Positions 1 through 12,332 of a DNA stretch of 64,000 bases are shown here, piece after piece. The DNA comes from Sva-07 sp963707515 (GTDB lineage: Bacteria > Actinomycetota > Acidimicrobiia > Acidimicrobiales > Ilumatobacteraceae), in the NCBI GenBank assembly GCA_963707515.1, contig CAVPQI010000001.1, forward strand, positions 1,922,001 to 1,986,000, written 5' to 3'. Every line of letters starts with the position of its first letter. The stretch's first letter is position 1. A program made the translations under genes and the position numbers. Under the pieces are notes generated by a model that was not told where the DNA came from, did not search any database, and worked only from the letters and a program-made list of their open reading frames with translations.

Positions 1-101
1 CGACCGTGATCCACGCCAACGAGAAGATCCAGCGGCTGATGAAAGAACGCAAGCAGATCTACGACCAGGTCACCGATCTGTTGCAGCAGCTCAAGGCATG
101 A
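1..101 (+). CDS. dnaA: Chromosomal replication initiator DnaA, C-terminal end (partial)
   Basis: Only the last 32 codons and the TGA stop are inside the window; the gene enters from the left edge. The tail contains the motif RLMKERKQIYDQV, which fits the end of DnaA domain IV, the part that binds DnaA boxes at the origin. Identity is supported by the following order dnaN, recF, DUF721, gyrB, gyrA, the standard actinobacterial origin arrangement. A small fragment alone would not be enough; context makes the call firm. Confidence 0.88.
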   Translation, partial: TVIHANEKIQRLMKERKQIYDQVTDLLQQLKA

Positions 102-492
102 GCTGTATCGATTGTCGGGGGCTCACAGCGAGCGCTCACACTGCACGCCTGGCCGCCCCCGACGCCACGCTCGACGCTGGCGCTTCCCTCGCCGGCCGCC
201 ACCACCACCGCCAACCCACCGCAAGCGCTCACACTGCACGACTGGCCGCCCCGGCGGGCCTGGGGACGCGCCGTCGGACGCGCGCTGGACAACGGGGGCG
301 CGACCGGTGGACAGCGCCAGCTTGTCCACTGGATCACATCGGTGGCATTCGCGACCTGGGGACCGAGGCGGCATCCCGTGTGGACGCGAATGACGGCCCT
401 ACGCTGCGTGGACGCGTGGTCATCCCCAATCCACAGCACCTACTACTGACATTGATCATTGAGACAACTCTTCATGAGGAGAAGTGCGGACC
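102..492. other. oriC: Probable chromosomal origin (oriC) in the dnaA-dnaN spacer
   Basis: This is the longest gene-free stretch in the window (about 390 bases) and lies between dnaA and dnaN, where actinobacterial origins sit. It holds several DnaA-box-like 9-mers of the high-GC type: TTGTCCACT at 322-330, and on the minus strand CTGTCCACC (306-314), TTGTCCAGC (284-292) and GCGTCCACA (379-387), plus CAATCCACA at 427-435. The last 60 bases before dnaN are clearly richer in A/T, as expected for an unwinding element. A 17-base direct repeat (131-147 and 224-240) lies in the left half. Box matches are imperfect, so the exact origin limits are inferred. Confidence 0.65.
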
Positions 493-1587
493 GTGAAGTT
501 TCGTTGCGAACGTGATGTCCTTGCCGAGGCGCTCGGCGCCGCCGGCCGTGCGGCGACGAACCGCAGCGGCACCCTGCCGGTGCTGCAGGGCGTCCGCATG
601 GAGGTCGCCGGGGACACGCTGACGGTCACCGGCACCGACCTCGAGCTGACGATCCGTCTGTCGGTCGAGGTCGGCGGCGAGCGCGACGGTGCCGCCGTCG
701 TCCGCGCCCGTCTGGTGAGCGACATCGTCAAGTCGCTGCCCGCCGGTGCCGTGTCGGTCGAGCTGCGCGACGACGAACTGTCGATCAGCGCGGGTCGTTC
801 GCAGTTCTCGGTGCGTCCGTTGTCGCTCGATGACTACCCGGTGCTGAGCACGCCGTCGGCCGATGCGGTGACGCTGCCGGCGAGCGACCTCGCCGACGCC
901 CTGCGTCAGGTGGTGCGTGCGGCTTCCACCGACGACGCCCGCGCCGTGCTCACCGGGGTGCTGCTCGCCGCCGACGACGACGGGCTGCGCATGGTGGCCA
1001 CCGACTCGTACCGCCTCGCCGTGCGCGACCTGCCGAACACGGCCGTGCTCTCGTCGGGCCAGAAGGTGCTGATCCCCGGACGTGCGCTGAGTGAGCTGCA
1101 GCGGCTGATGGGCGACGTCGACGCGTTGAGCGTCCGCCTCGGCGACCGCGAGGCGACGTTCGAGGCCGGCGGCACCATGTTGTCGACACGGCTGATCGAG
1201 GGTGAGTTCCCGAACTACCGCAACCTCGTGCCGACGAGCTACCCGAACCTGCTGACCGTGAGCAAGGCAGAGATGGTCGAAGCGATTCGACGGGTCAAGA
1301 TCCTCGCCGTCGACTCCACCCCGGTGCGCCTGACGCTCGGCGGCCCGACGGTGCAGCTAACCGCCATCGACCAGGACCTCGGCAACGCTGCCGAGGAAGT
1401 CGACGCGACCTACGAGGGCGAGCCGATGACGATCGCCTTCAACCCGGACTACCTGGCGTCGGGCATCGACGCCATCGACAGCGACGAGGTCACCTTGTCG
1501 ACGATGGACCCGATGAAGCCCGCCGTCCTGCGCGGCGTCGGTCGCGACGACTACCTGTACCTGTTGATGCCCGTTCGCGTGCCGTAA
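493..1587 (+). CDS. dnaN: DNA polymerase III sliding clamp (beta subunit)
   Basis: The 364-residue product has the normal length for the beta clamp, which forms a ring around DNA and tethers polymerase III. The N-terminus KFRCERDVLAEAL and the C-terminus ending YLYLLMPVRVP are typical of the family, and three repeated clamp folds are expected over the whole length. I chose GTG at 493 because the protein then begins at the conserved KFR and an AGGAG at 477-481 lies at a good distance; an in-frame GTG at 484 sits too close to the same ribosome site. It follows the probable origin and precedes recF. Confidence 0.95.
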   Translation: MKFRCERDVLAEALGAAGRAATNRSGTLPVLQGVRMEVAGDTLTVTGTDLELTIRLSVEVGGERDGAAVVRARLVSDIVKSLPAGAVSVELRDDELSISAGRSQFSVRPLSLDDYPVLSTPSADAVTLPASDLADALRQVVRAASTDDARAVLTGVLLAADDDGLRMVATDSYRLAVRDLPNTAVLSSGQKVLIPGRALSELQRLMGDVDALSVRLGDREATFEAGGTMLSTRLIEGEFPNYRNLVPTSYPNLLTVSKAEMVEAIRRVKILAVDSTPVRLTLGGPTVQLTAIDQDLGNAAEEVDATYEGEPMTIAFNPDYLASGIDAIDSDEVTLSTMDPMKPAVLRGVGRDDYLYLLMPVRVP

Positions 1588-1592
1588 TCCCC

Positions 1593-1697
1593 GTCGAGGC
1601 CTCGGAGCGGATCGGTGGTGTTCATGGCTGGTCGGCCTCGTTACGCCTTGTCGAGGCCTCGGAGCGGATCGGTGCGGTTCATGGCTGGTCGGCCTCG
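1593..1697. repeat. Two 48-base direct repeats between dnaN and recF
   Basis: Nearly identical 48-base units lie at 1593-1640 and 1650-1697, separated by 9 bases and differing at about two positions. Each starts GTCGAGGCCTCGGAGCGG and ends GGTCGGCCTCG, so the unit ends can also pair (CGAGGCC with GGCCTCG). No coding role is seen. The repeat begins directly after the dnaN stop. Confidence 0.75.
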
Positions 1698-1746
1698 ACG
1701 CCAGGCTCGGCCGCTGGCGCTTTCCCTCGCCGGCGCCTGCCCGGGT

Positions 1747-1781
1747 AACGAACGTTCGGGGACGGGGCCCGAGCGTTCGTT
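1747..1781. terminator. Hairpin upstream of recF
   Basis: A 14-base stem with one mismatch (1747-1760 with 1768-1781) closes a GACGGGG loop, giving a very stable hairpin followed by TTGTCC rather than a long T-run. It lies 27 bases before the recF start, so it could end dnaN transcription or act as a leader structure. Its loop and inner stem resemble the hairpin at 57016-57060. Confidence 0.55.
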
Positions 1782-1808
1782 TGTCCGTCAGCAGAATCGG
1801 CCCTGCCG

Positions 1809-2888
1809 ATGATCGTCGATCACCTGGAGTTGGTCGACTTCCGCAACTACGAGCGGGGTGCGTTCGACCTGACCGCCGGGACGACGGTAGTGATCGGTGA
1901 CAACGGGCAGGGCAAGACGAACCTTGCCGAGGCGATGGCGTTCCTCGCCTCGCTGACCAGCTTCCGGGGCGCCCCGACCGACGCCCTCGTCCGCGTCGGT
2001 GCCGACACGGCGATCATCCGGGCGACGATCCGCGAAGACGACGGGCGCGAGAGCCTGATCGAGATCGAGCTCGCCAAGATCGGCCGCAGCCGTGTGCAGG
2101 TCAACCGGCAACGGCTCGGGCGGGTGCGCGACCTGTTGGGCACGGTGCGGGTGACCGTGTTCTCTCCCGACGACCTGACGATCGTCAAGGGTGGCCCCGG
2201 CGACCGGCGCAGGTTCCTCGACGACACGCTCGTCGCCCTGGCCGTCAAGTACGACGCGATCCGTCTCGAGCTCGACCGCATCGTGCGTCAGCGCAACACA
2301 CTCCTCAAGCAGGCCGGCGGCCGCCTCACCGAGGAGATCGAGATGACGCTCGACGTCTGGGACGCCAAGTTCGCCGCCGTTGCCGACCAGTTCGGTCATG
2401 CCCGGGCGACGCTGGTGGCGAGGCTGGCGCCGATGGTCAACGAGGCCTACGAACAGCTCGCCGGCGACGCCACCGCGATCGATCTCCACTACGAGCCCGA
2501 GTGGCGGCGGACCGGACTGGCGGCAGGGTTGGCGGCGGCTCGCCCGACTGACGTGCGGCGCGGTGTCACGACCGTCGGACCGCACCGCGACGAGTTCGCC
2601 CTGTCGATCAACGGGTTGCCGAGCCGGACCCACGCCTCCCAGGGTGAGCAGCGCACGCTCGCCCTCTCGCTGCGCCTCGCCGCGCATCGGCTGGTCACCG
2701 AACGCACCGGCACCGCACCGGTGCTGGTGCTCGACGACGTCCTGTCCGAGCTCGACGACCATCGGGCGACGGCGCTGCTCGAGCACCTGCCCGCCGGCCA
2801 GATCGTGATCACCACCGCCAGCGAGCTGCCGCCCGCCGCTCGAGCCGACCGCATCCTGCGCATCGTCCACGGTGCCGTCGTGGCGTGA
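1809..2888 (+). CDS. recF: DNA replication and repair protein RecF
   Basis: RecF is an SMC-like ATPase that helps load RecA at single-strand gaps. The 359-residue product shows a Walker A loop GDNGQGKTN at residues 30-38, an ABC-type signature region SQGEQRTLALSL near 277, and a Walker B with D-loop VLVLDDVLSELDDHR near 305-318. The opening MIVDHLELVDFRNY is also characteristic. The ATG at 1809 fits the family N-terminus. It lies in the usual place between dnaN and the DUF721 gene, but is separated from dnaN by 221 bases that contain repeats and a hairpin. Confidence 0.96.
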   Translation: MIVDHLELVDFRNYERGAFDLTAGTTVVIGDNGQGKTNLAEAMAFLASLTSFRGAPTDALVRVGADTAIIRATIREDDGRESLIEIELAKIGRSRVQVNRQRLGRVRDLLGTVRVTVFSPDDLTIVKGGPGDRRRFLDDTLVALAVKYDAIRLELDRIVRQRNTLLKQAGGRLTEEIEMTLDVWDAKFAAVADQFGHARATLVARLAPMVNEAYEQLAGDATAIDLHYEPEWRRTGLAAGLAAARPTDVRRGVTTVGPHRDEFALSINGLPSRTHASQGEQRTLALSLRLAAHRLVTERTGTAPVLVLDDVLSELDDHRATALLEHLPAGQIVITTASELPPAARADRILRIVHGAVVA

Positions 2889-2896
2889 CCCCGGGC

Positions 2897-3018
2897 TTCT
2901 GGGTCGACGATGCCGCCAAGAGCGCGGTGAATCCGACCCAGAAGCGCAACGTCGGCGGGGGTCACCGGTTCTGGGTCGACGATGCCGCCAAGAGCGCGGT
3001 GAATCCGACCCAGAAGCG
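2897..3018. repeat. Two identical 50-base compound hairpin elements between recF and DUF721
   Basis: The same 50-base unit occurs at 2897-2946 and 2969-3018 (72-base period). Each unit is itself an inverted repeat: the outer arms TTCTGGGTCG and CGACCCAGAA pair, and inside them GAT/ATC and CCGC/GCGG can pair again around CAAGAGC. The two copies fill the spacer between recF and the DUF721 gene. A structurally similar hairpin with another outer arm occurs at 25759-25809. Confidence 0.8.
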
Positions 3019-3069
3019 TGAACGGAAGCGGGTCACGACGCTGCGCCGAGCGGCGGATACGGTGATCGG

Positions 3070-3363
3070 ATGGTCGATCCGGTGCCGATCTCGGAGTCGC
3101 TCGACTCGGTGATGCGCTCGTTGCGCGGCACCGATCGGGTCCAGATCGGTGGTGTCTTCGGTCGCTGGGAGGACGCGGTCGGGCCCGCCGTCGCCGCCCA
3201 CGTGCAGCCCGTACGGCTCGACGACCGCGTGCTCACCGTGGAAGCCGACGAACCGGCGTGGGCCACGCAGGTGAAGTTCCTCAGCTCGACGATCATCGCC
3301 CGGTTGGCCGAGGTGGCCGGCGTCTCGATCGATCGCGTCGAGGTCCGCGTCCGGTCCCGCTGA
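3070..3363 (+). CDS. DUF721 / DciA-like protein
   Basis: A 97-residue protein with the DUF721 pattern: the segment VFGRWEDAVGPAVAAHVQPV is followed by a strand-rich half (VLTVEADEPAWATQVKFLS) and IIARL. DUF721 proteins include DciA, a loader or partner of the replicative helicase DnaB in bacteria that lack DnaC. The position between recF and gyrB is the usual one in actinobacteria. Assignment to the family is secure; the helicase-loading role is taken from the family and was not tested here. ATG at 3070 is the first start in this frame after the hairpin repeats. Confidence 0.85.
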   Translation: MVDPVPISESLDSVMRSLRGTDRVQIGGVFGRWEDAVGPAVAAHVQPVRLDDRVLTVEADEPAWATQVKFLSSTIIARLAEVAGVSIDRVEVRVRSR

Positions 3364-3564
3364 GGGTTCCACCCTCCCCCGCGGCGTCACACCCCGCTGG
3401 TAGACTGAATGACACTTCGCGACACAGCGCGAGCACCGTCTCCACACGCTTCGCGCCGCCACATCGACCCGGGGCCTCCAGCGACTCGGCGAGCGCGCTG
3501 TGCGCCCCAGCGATGTCACGCGTTGCGTGCATCACCCCAGCTCAACGACGATTTCGAGGTACAC

Positions 3565-5592
<2,028 letters not shown>

Positions 5593-5641
5593 GCCGCCCC
5601 GCTCGTCCCACCCCCGCACGCTCTGCCACAGGTGAAACCGC

Positions 5642-8092
<2,451 letters not shown>

Positions 8093-8197
8093 CGTCGGCG
8101 GCCGATCGCACCGGTGCACCGGTGCCGAGTCGATGGTGGAGGCGCGCCGATGGTCGGCGCGCCTCGCTGTCGGTCGTTCGCCGGCCAGGAGGTTCCG

Positions 8198-8575
8198 ATG
8201 CCCGGTTCCCCGTCACACCCCAACACCCAGCCCCCGCGAAGTGCACGCCGATGCCGTGATCGTCGAGCCGGGCGCGATGCCGATCGAGGTCAGGCGGCGG
8301 TCTTCGTCGTCCTCGTCGCGGTGGCGATGTTCGCGGTCGTCGTGACCGGGCTGACCACCCTCGGCCGCCGGGTGGTCGATCGGGCCCGCGCCCAGTCGGC
8401 GGCCGATGCGGCAGCGTTGGCGTCGGTCGACGGCGGTCGGGCACCGGCCGCCGAGCTGGCGGCAGCGGCCGGGGGATCGGTCGCCTCGTGGGAGCGCCTC
8501 GCCGACGGCACGGTCGTCGTCACGGTGCGCCTCGGCGGCATCTCGGCGACGGCCAGCGCCTCGTCGGCGCCGTGA
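8198..8575 (+). CDS. TadE-like / pilus-assembly-type small membrane protein
   Basis: A 125-residue protein with a basic N-terminus, the motif RGQAAVF and a single membrane segment at about residues 33-55, followed by RAQSAADAAALAS. This is the arrangement of TadE/TadG-like proteins found in actinobacteria (Flp pilus or secretion neighbourhoods), exported with the C-terminal part outside. ATG at 8198 is strongly supported by a perfect AGGAGG at 8187-8192. No other pilus genes are nearby, so its partner system is unknown. It stands alone between gyrA and the DUF3566 gene. Confidence 0.65.
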   Translation: MPGSPSHPNTQPPRSARRCRDRRAGRDADRGQAAVFVVLVAVAMFAVVVTGLTTLGRRVVDRARAQSAADAAALASVDGGRAPAAELAAAAGGSVASWERLADGTVVVTVRLGGISATASASSAP

Positions 8576-8647
8576 TCACGCCCGCGCCCAGGTACCGCAC
8601 GGTGGGGTGACCGGGGTGGCTCCGGGCTCCGTGCGTACACTTGTCGG

Positions 8648-9790
8648 ATGAGCCAGACCGAACGCGGCCTCGAGGAGGACGCGGACGTTTTGGAGTCCGA
8701 GGACCAGGTCGATGGTGCGGCCGACGACCGTGCTGCGGGCGACGACGCACCGTCCGACGACGGGGTCGACATTGCCGTCGTCGGCGAGGACGAGCTCGAC
8801 GAACGCCGAGACGCCGACACCGCAGCGGGAGACGAGGATCCGACGCCGGCTCCCACGCCCGCCGGCAAACGTGCGCGCCGAGCGGCGGCTGCACGCAAGG
8901 TGCCCGTGGTGCCGCAGGAGGACGACGACGTCGACGAGGCCGCTGCCGACGGCGAGCCCTACGTGCTCCCGCCGATCCTCAGCGCGACCGACGATGACGA
9001 CGACGCGCCGGGTGATGGCGGTGACCCGTTGCTCGCACAGCGGACCAACGGCGATCGGCCGACTGCCGATGTTGCCGGTGACGTTGACGGCGATGGAGCC
9101 GTCGCCCTCGCCGACGAGCCACCGGACGTGTCCGACGACATCCTCGACGAACTGCGCCGCGCCGACATCGACGGGCCGACCGTGGCGTTGGCGCCGCAGG
9201 ACGACAACTCGACGGGCATCCGCCGTCCACGGCGGGCACCCGACTACGACCCGGCGCCGTTCCCGATTCCCGTCAAGGTGCCGCGCCTGTTGGGGCGCAA
9301 GCCTCGGGTCCGTCGGGTCACCCGCGTCGTCCGCCACGTCGATCCGTGGAGCGTGTTCAAGATCGCCATCGTCGCCAACCTGGTGTTGTACGTGATCGTG
9401 CTGACGGCGGGTGTGCTGTTGTGGAACGTCGCCTACGCCACCGGCACGGTCGACAACGTCGAACGGTTCTTCGAGTCGTTCGGCTGGTCGCAGTTCGAGT
9501 TCAACGGCGGCGAGATCTACCACAGCGCCTGGATCGGTGGGTTGTTCCTGGTCATCGGGTTCACGGGCCTGGCGGTGCTGATGGCCACGCTGTTCAACCT
9601 GATCACCGACCTCGTCGGGGGCATGCGGTTCACCGTCTTGGAGGAGGAGGTCGTCGAGGCCCGTCCGTCGCCGATGCGGCGCTTCGTCGTCCGCCGCGCC
9701 GAGCCCGACGTCCCGGTCGTGATGTACGACGAGTCGGGTCCGATCATCCGCGAGGGAGACGTCGACGACAGCGCCGGCGTGCCGCGCTGA
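8648..9790 (+). CDS. DUF3566 transmembrane protein
   Basis: The 380-residue protein has a long acidic, disordered N-terminal half (about residues 1-215, rich in D, E and A) and a C-terminal DUF3566 region with two membrane segments at roughly 236-262 and 294-320, around the motif VERFFESFGW. DUF3566 proteins are found right after gyrA and before tRNA-Ile in many actinobacteria, exactly as here. The function is not established. The acidic extension is longer than the core domain and is probably cytoplasmic. ATG at 8648 has no strong ribosome site. Confidence 0.8.
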   Translation: MSQTERGLEEDADVLESEDQVDGAADDRAAGDDAPSDDGVDIAVVGEDELDERRDADTAAGDEDPTPAPTPAGKRARRAAAARKVPVVPQEDDDVDEAAADGEPYVLPPILSATDDDDDAPGDGGDPLLAQRTNGDRPTADVAGDVDGDGAVALADEPPDVSDDILDELRRADIDGPTVALAPQDDNSTGIRRPRRAPDYDPAPFPIPVKVPRLLGRKPRVRRVTRVVRHVDPWSVFKIAIVANLVLYVIVLTAGVLLWNVAYATGTVDNVERFFESFGWSQFEFNGGEIYHSAWIGGLFLVIGFTGLAVLMATLFNLITDLVGGMRFTVLEEEVVEARPSPMRRFVVRRAEPDVPVVMYDESGPIIREGDVDDSAGVPR

Positions 9791-9852
9791 GCGGCCGGTG
9801 CGGTGTGCCACAGGTGGAACCACGTCCCCGAGCGATAGCCTCACGGGCTGCC

Positions 9853-9929
9853 GGGGCTATAGCTCAGTCGGTTAGAGCGCTGCCCTGATAAGGCAGAGGT
9901 CACAAGTTCGATTCTTGTTAGCCCCACCA
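9853..9929 (+). tRNA. tRNA-Ile (anticodon GAU)
   Basis: A complete cloverleaf: acceptor arm GGGGCTA pairs with TAGCCCC, the D-arm reads AGCTCAGTCGG, the anticodon stem CTGCC/GGCAG encloses CTGATAA with anticodon GAT, and the T-arm contains GTTCGATTC. The 3' CCA is encoded. It lies 62 bases after the DUF3566 gene, a typical actinobacterial position, and is not part of an rRNA operon in this window. Confidence 0.96.
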
Positions 9930-9992
9930 TCCCGGCCCGCCGGCTGATCGTCCGCCTGGTCTGTCCGGATCGGCGTCGACATCGCCGGCGCA

Positions 9993-11165
9993 GTGCGTAT
10001 CGTCAGCGCCTTGGCCGAGGTCGTCTTGCTGGTGGTTGCCGCGGCGTTGATGCTGCTGCGTCCGGGCGGCATCGCCTTTTGGGTCGGGCCGGTGCTGGCG
10101 GCGATCGTCGGCGTCGCCACGACCCTCGTCGAGCTCGACACGGTCGGCGACGCCCTCGACCCGATGGTTGCGCCGTTGCTGTTCCTCGTGTTCGCCGTCC
10201 CGTTGGCGGTCGCCCTCGACGGGCTCGGCGTGTTCGCCGCCCTCGCGGCACTGGTCGACGGCGGTCGCCACCTGGCGTTGGCGATGTGGGTCTTCGGTGC
10301 ACTGGTGGTCATCGTCTTCAACCTCGACGCTGCGGTGCTCCTGCTGACGCCGCTCTACATCCGCATCGCCGGGCGGCACGGCTACCCCGCCGAGGCATTC
10401 GCCTTCCAGCCGGCGCTGCTGGCGTGCCTCGCCTCGGGCCTGCTTCCGGTCTCCAACCTGACGAACCTGATCGTCGCCGAGCACTTCGATCTCGGGGTCG
10501 TCGACTTCGTCGGCGCCATGTGGCTGCCGACACTCGCCGCGGTGACCGTCGGCTTCATCGCCTATCGACGGGTGTTCGACGTGGCACCGCGGGGGAGTGC
10601 CGTCGACGAGATCGCCGATCGCCGCGCCCTGCGCCGCGGCGTGCCGATCGTCGCCTTCGTGCTGGTCGGCTTCACCGCCGGTCCGAGCGTCGGCGTCGAG
10701 GTGTGGGTCGTCGCCGCCGTGGCCTGCCTGTGGGCGTTCGTTACCGGCCGGGCGATGTTCGTGCGCGCCGTGCCGGTCACCGCCATCGCCGTCGCTGCTT
10801 CGCTGGCCGTGCTCGCCGCCGCTGCCGCACCCCACCTGCCGCTCGACTGGTTCTTTGCCGGCGGCGGTCGTCTCGCCGACGCTCGCCTCGTGGGCTTCGG
10901 GGCGATCGGGTCGAACGTGGCCAACAACCTGCCGACGGTGCTCGTCGGCGGTGCCCGGGTCGACGAGGTCGGTCAGGTCTGGCCGTTGCTCGTCGGTGTC
11001 AACGTCGGTGCCGTCTTGACGATCACGGGCTCGTTGTCGGGGTTGCTGTGGCGGGACACGGCGGCGCGGGCGGGTGTCGAGGTCGGTGCCGGGCGCTATG
11101 CCGCGGTCGGCGTGCGCATCGGGCTCCCGGCGCTCCTGGTCGCCACGGTTGCCGTGATGCTCTGA
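9993..11165 (+). CDS. ArsB/NhaD-superfamily ion permease
   Basis: The 390-residue product is almost entirely hydrophobic, with about ten or eleven membrane segments and the conserved patches VFNLDAAVLLLTPL and GSNVANNLPTVLVGG. These two half-site signatures are typical of the ArsB/NhaD ion transporter superfamily (arsenite, sodium or dicarboxylate carriers). The substrate cannot be read from sequence. The gene begins with GTG at 9993 without a clear ribosome site and follows tRNA-Ile. There is no arsenic gene next to it; the ars cluster is 20 kb away. Confidence 0.72.
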   Translation: MRIVSALAEVVLLVVAAALMLLRPGGIAFWVGPVLAAIVGVATTLVELDTVGDALDPMVAPLLFLVFAVPLAVALDGLGVFAALAALVDGGRHLALAMWVFGALVVIVFNLDAAVLLLTPLYIRIAGRHGYPAEAFAFQPALLACLASGLLPVSNLTNLIVAEHFDLGVVDFVGAMWLPTLAAVTVGFIAYRRVFDVAPRGSAVDEIADRRALRRGVPIVAFVLVGFTAGPSVGVEVWVVAAVACLWAFVTGRAMFVRAVPVTAIAVAASLAVLAAAAAPHLPLDWFFAGGGRLADARLVGFGAIGSNVANNLPTVLVGGARVDEVGQVWPLLVGVNVGAVLTITGSLSGLLWRDTAARAGVEVGAGRYAAVGVRIGLPALLVATVAVML

Positions 11166-11232
11166 GCGACGTGGGGCGGCTGCGGGCCGGCGAAGCACCG
11201 ATCGGCGCGGCGGGCGCTACTGTCCGAGGCAC

Positions 11233-11367
11233 ATGAAGGTGCTCCGTGGTGCGCTCTCCGCCGTCTTGTTGATGGCCGCCGTGGCCGCCGCGCTGCGCGT
11301 GCGCGGAACAGGCGGCACACCGCCGCAGCACGGCGGCTGGCGCCCGCTCGAGTTGCCGGATCGCTGA
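11233..11367 (+). CDS. 44-residue mini-protein upstream of a saccharopine-dehydrogenase-like gene
   Basis: A short open frame codes for 44 residues: a basic start MKVLRG, a hydrophobic stretch ALSAVLLMAAVAAAL (residues 7-21) and a tail ending GGWRPLELPDR. ATG at 11233 has GAGG four bases upstream, and the stop lies 8 bases before the next gene. The shape is that of a tiny membrane-anchored or secreted peptide. The tidy spacing and ribosome site argue for a real gene; there is no functional evidence. Confidence 0.55.
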   Translation: MKVLRGALSAVLLMAAVAAALRVRGTGGTPPQHGGWRPLELPDR

Positions 11368-11375
11368 GGCCGACG

Positions 11376-12332
11376 ATGGTGAGCATCGGGCTCGTCGGCA
11401 ACGGCGTCGTCGGTAAACGGATCGCAACCCGCCTCCCCAGCGTCGTCGACTCGCTGTCGATCCACGTCACCGACGCCCGTCGCGATCCGCTGCCGTGGCA
11501 CGTCTCGGTCGCGGTGCTGGCGAATGGGGGAGCGCACGCCGCGTTGGCGGAGTCGTTCCTCCGACGGGGAATCGCGGTGGTCTCGGTGACCGACGACCTC
11601 GACGACGTCCGGGCGATGCTCGACCTCGACGACGTCGCCCGCGACAGTGGAGTGCCGTTGGTGGTCGGCGCCGGCATGTCGCCGGGCCTCACGGTGTTGC
11701 TCGCCCGGTTGTTGGCGGCACCGTTGGCGTCGTGCGACGAGATCCACATCGCCGTGCACGGCACGGCGGGACCGGCCTGTGCCCGCGCCCACCACGGCGC
11801 GCTGAGCGGGCGGGCGGTCGGCATCCACGACGGCTCGTGGATTCAGCGACCGGCTGGATCAGGCCGTGAGCTGTGCTGGTTCCCCGAGCCGGTCGGTGCC
11901 TACGACTGCTACCTGGCGGCGCGCCCCGCGCCGGTGCTGGTGCATCGGGCGTTCCCCGACGTGCGGCGGATCAGCGAGCGGGTCTCGGCGAACCGCCGCG
12001 ACCGGTTGACGGCGTGGTTGCCGATGCTCAGCCCACCCCACGTGGAGGGCGGCGTCGGTGCGGTGCGGGTCGAGGTGCGCGGGGCTGCTGCCGACGGCGC
12101 CCGGGTGACCAACGTCGTCGGCGTCGCCGAACTGGTCGGCACGGCTGCCGCCGCCACCGCCGGCGCGTTCGTCGTCGAGGCGCTGGCGGGACGCCTGCCG
12201 GCCGGTGTGGTCGGCCCGGCCGACGACGGGGTGGACACGATCGAGGTGCTGCGCACGGTCGAGCGCCTCGGCGTTCGCATCCAGGAGTTCACCGGCGTGC
12301 CCGCAGAACAGCGGATCAGCGCGAATCCCTGA
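11376..12332 (+). CDS. Saccharopine-dehydrogenase-like NAD(P)-binding protein
   Basis: The 318-residue protein begins with a Rossmann nucleotide-binding loop GLVGNGVVGKRIA (residues 5-17) and continues in the style of saccharopine dehydrogenase-like oxidoreductases (VVGAGMSPGLTVLLARLL). No substrate can be assigned. It follows the 44-residue mini-protein by 8 bases, so they are probably translated from one message. Its 3' end overlaps the end of the DUF1003 gene on the other strand by 17 bases. Confidence 0.6.
   Translation: MVSIGLVGNGVVGKRIATRLPSVVDSLSIHVTDARRDPLPWHVSVAVLANGGAHAALAESFLRRGIAVVSVTDDLDDVRAMLDLDDVARDSGVPLVVGAGMSPGLTVLLARLLAAPLASCDEIHIAVHGTAGPACARAHHGALSGRAVGIHDGSWIQRPAGSGRELCWFPEPVGAYDCYLAARPAPVLVHRAFPDVRRISERVSANRRDRLTAWLPMLSPPHVEGGVGAVRVEVRGAAADGARVTNVVGVAELVGTAAAATAGAFVVEALAGRLPAGVVGPADDGVDTIEVLRTVERLGVRIQEFTGVPAEQRISANP

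Noticed and set aside
3362..3406. Small GAGGG/CCCTC hairpin and TAGACT hexamer before gyrB as a promoter
   Set aside because: No matching -35 box at a suitable distance; not strong enough to annotate.
9918..11198. 426-codon minus-strand frame opposite the ArsB/NhaD-type permease
   Set aside because: Highly charged low-complexity antisense frame; the plus-strand product has a clear membrane permease pattern.
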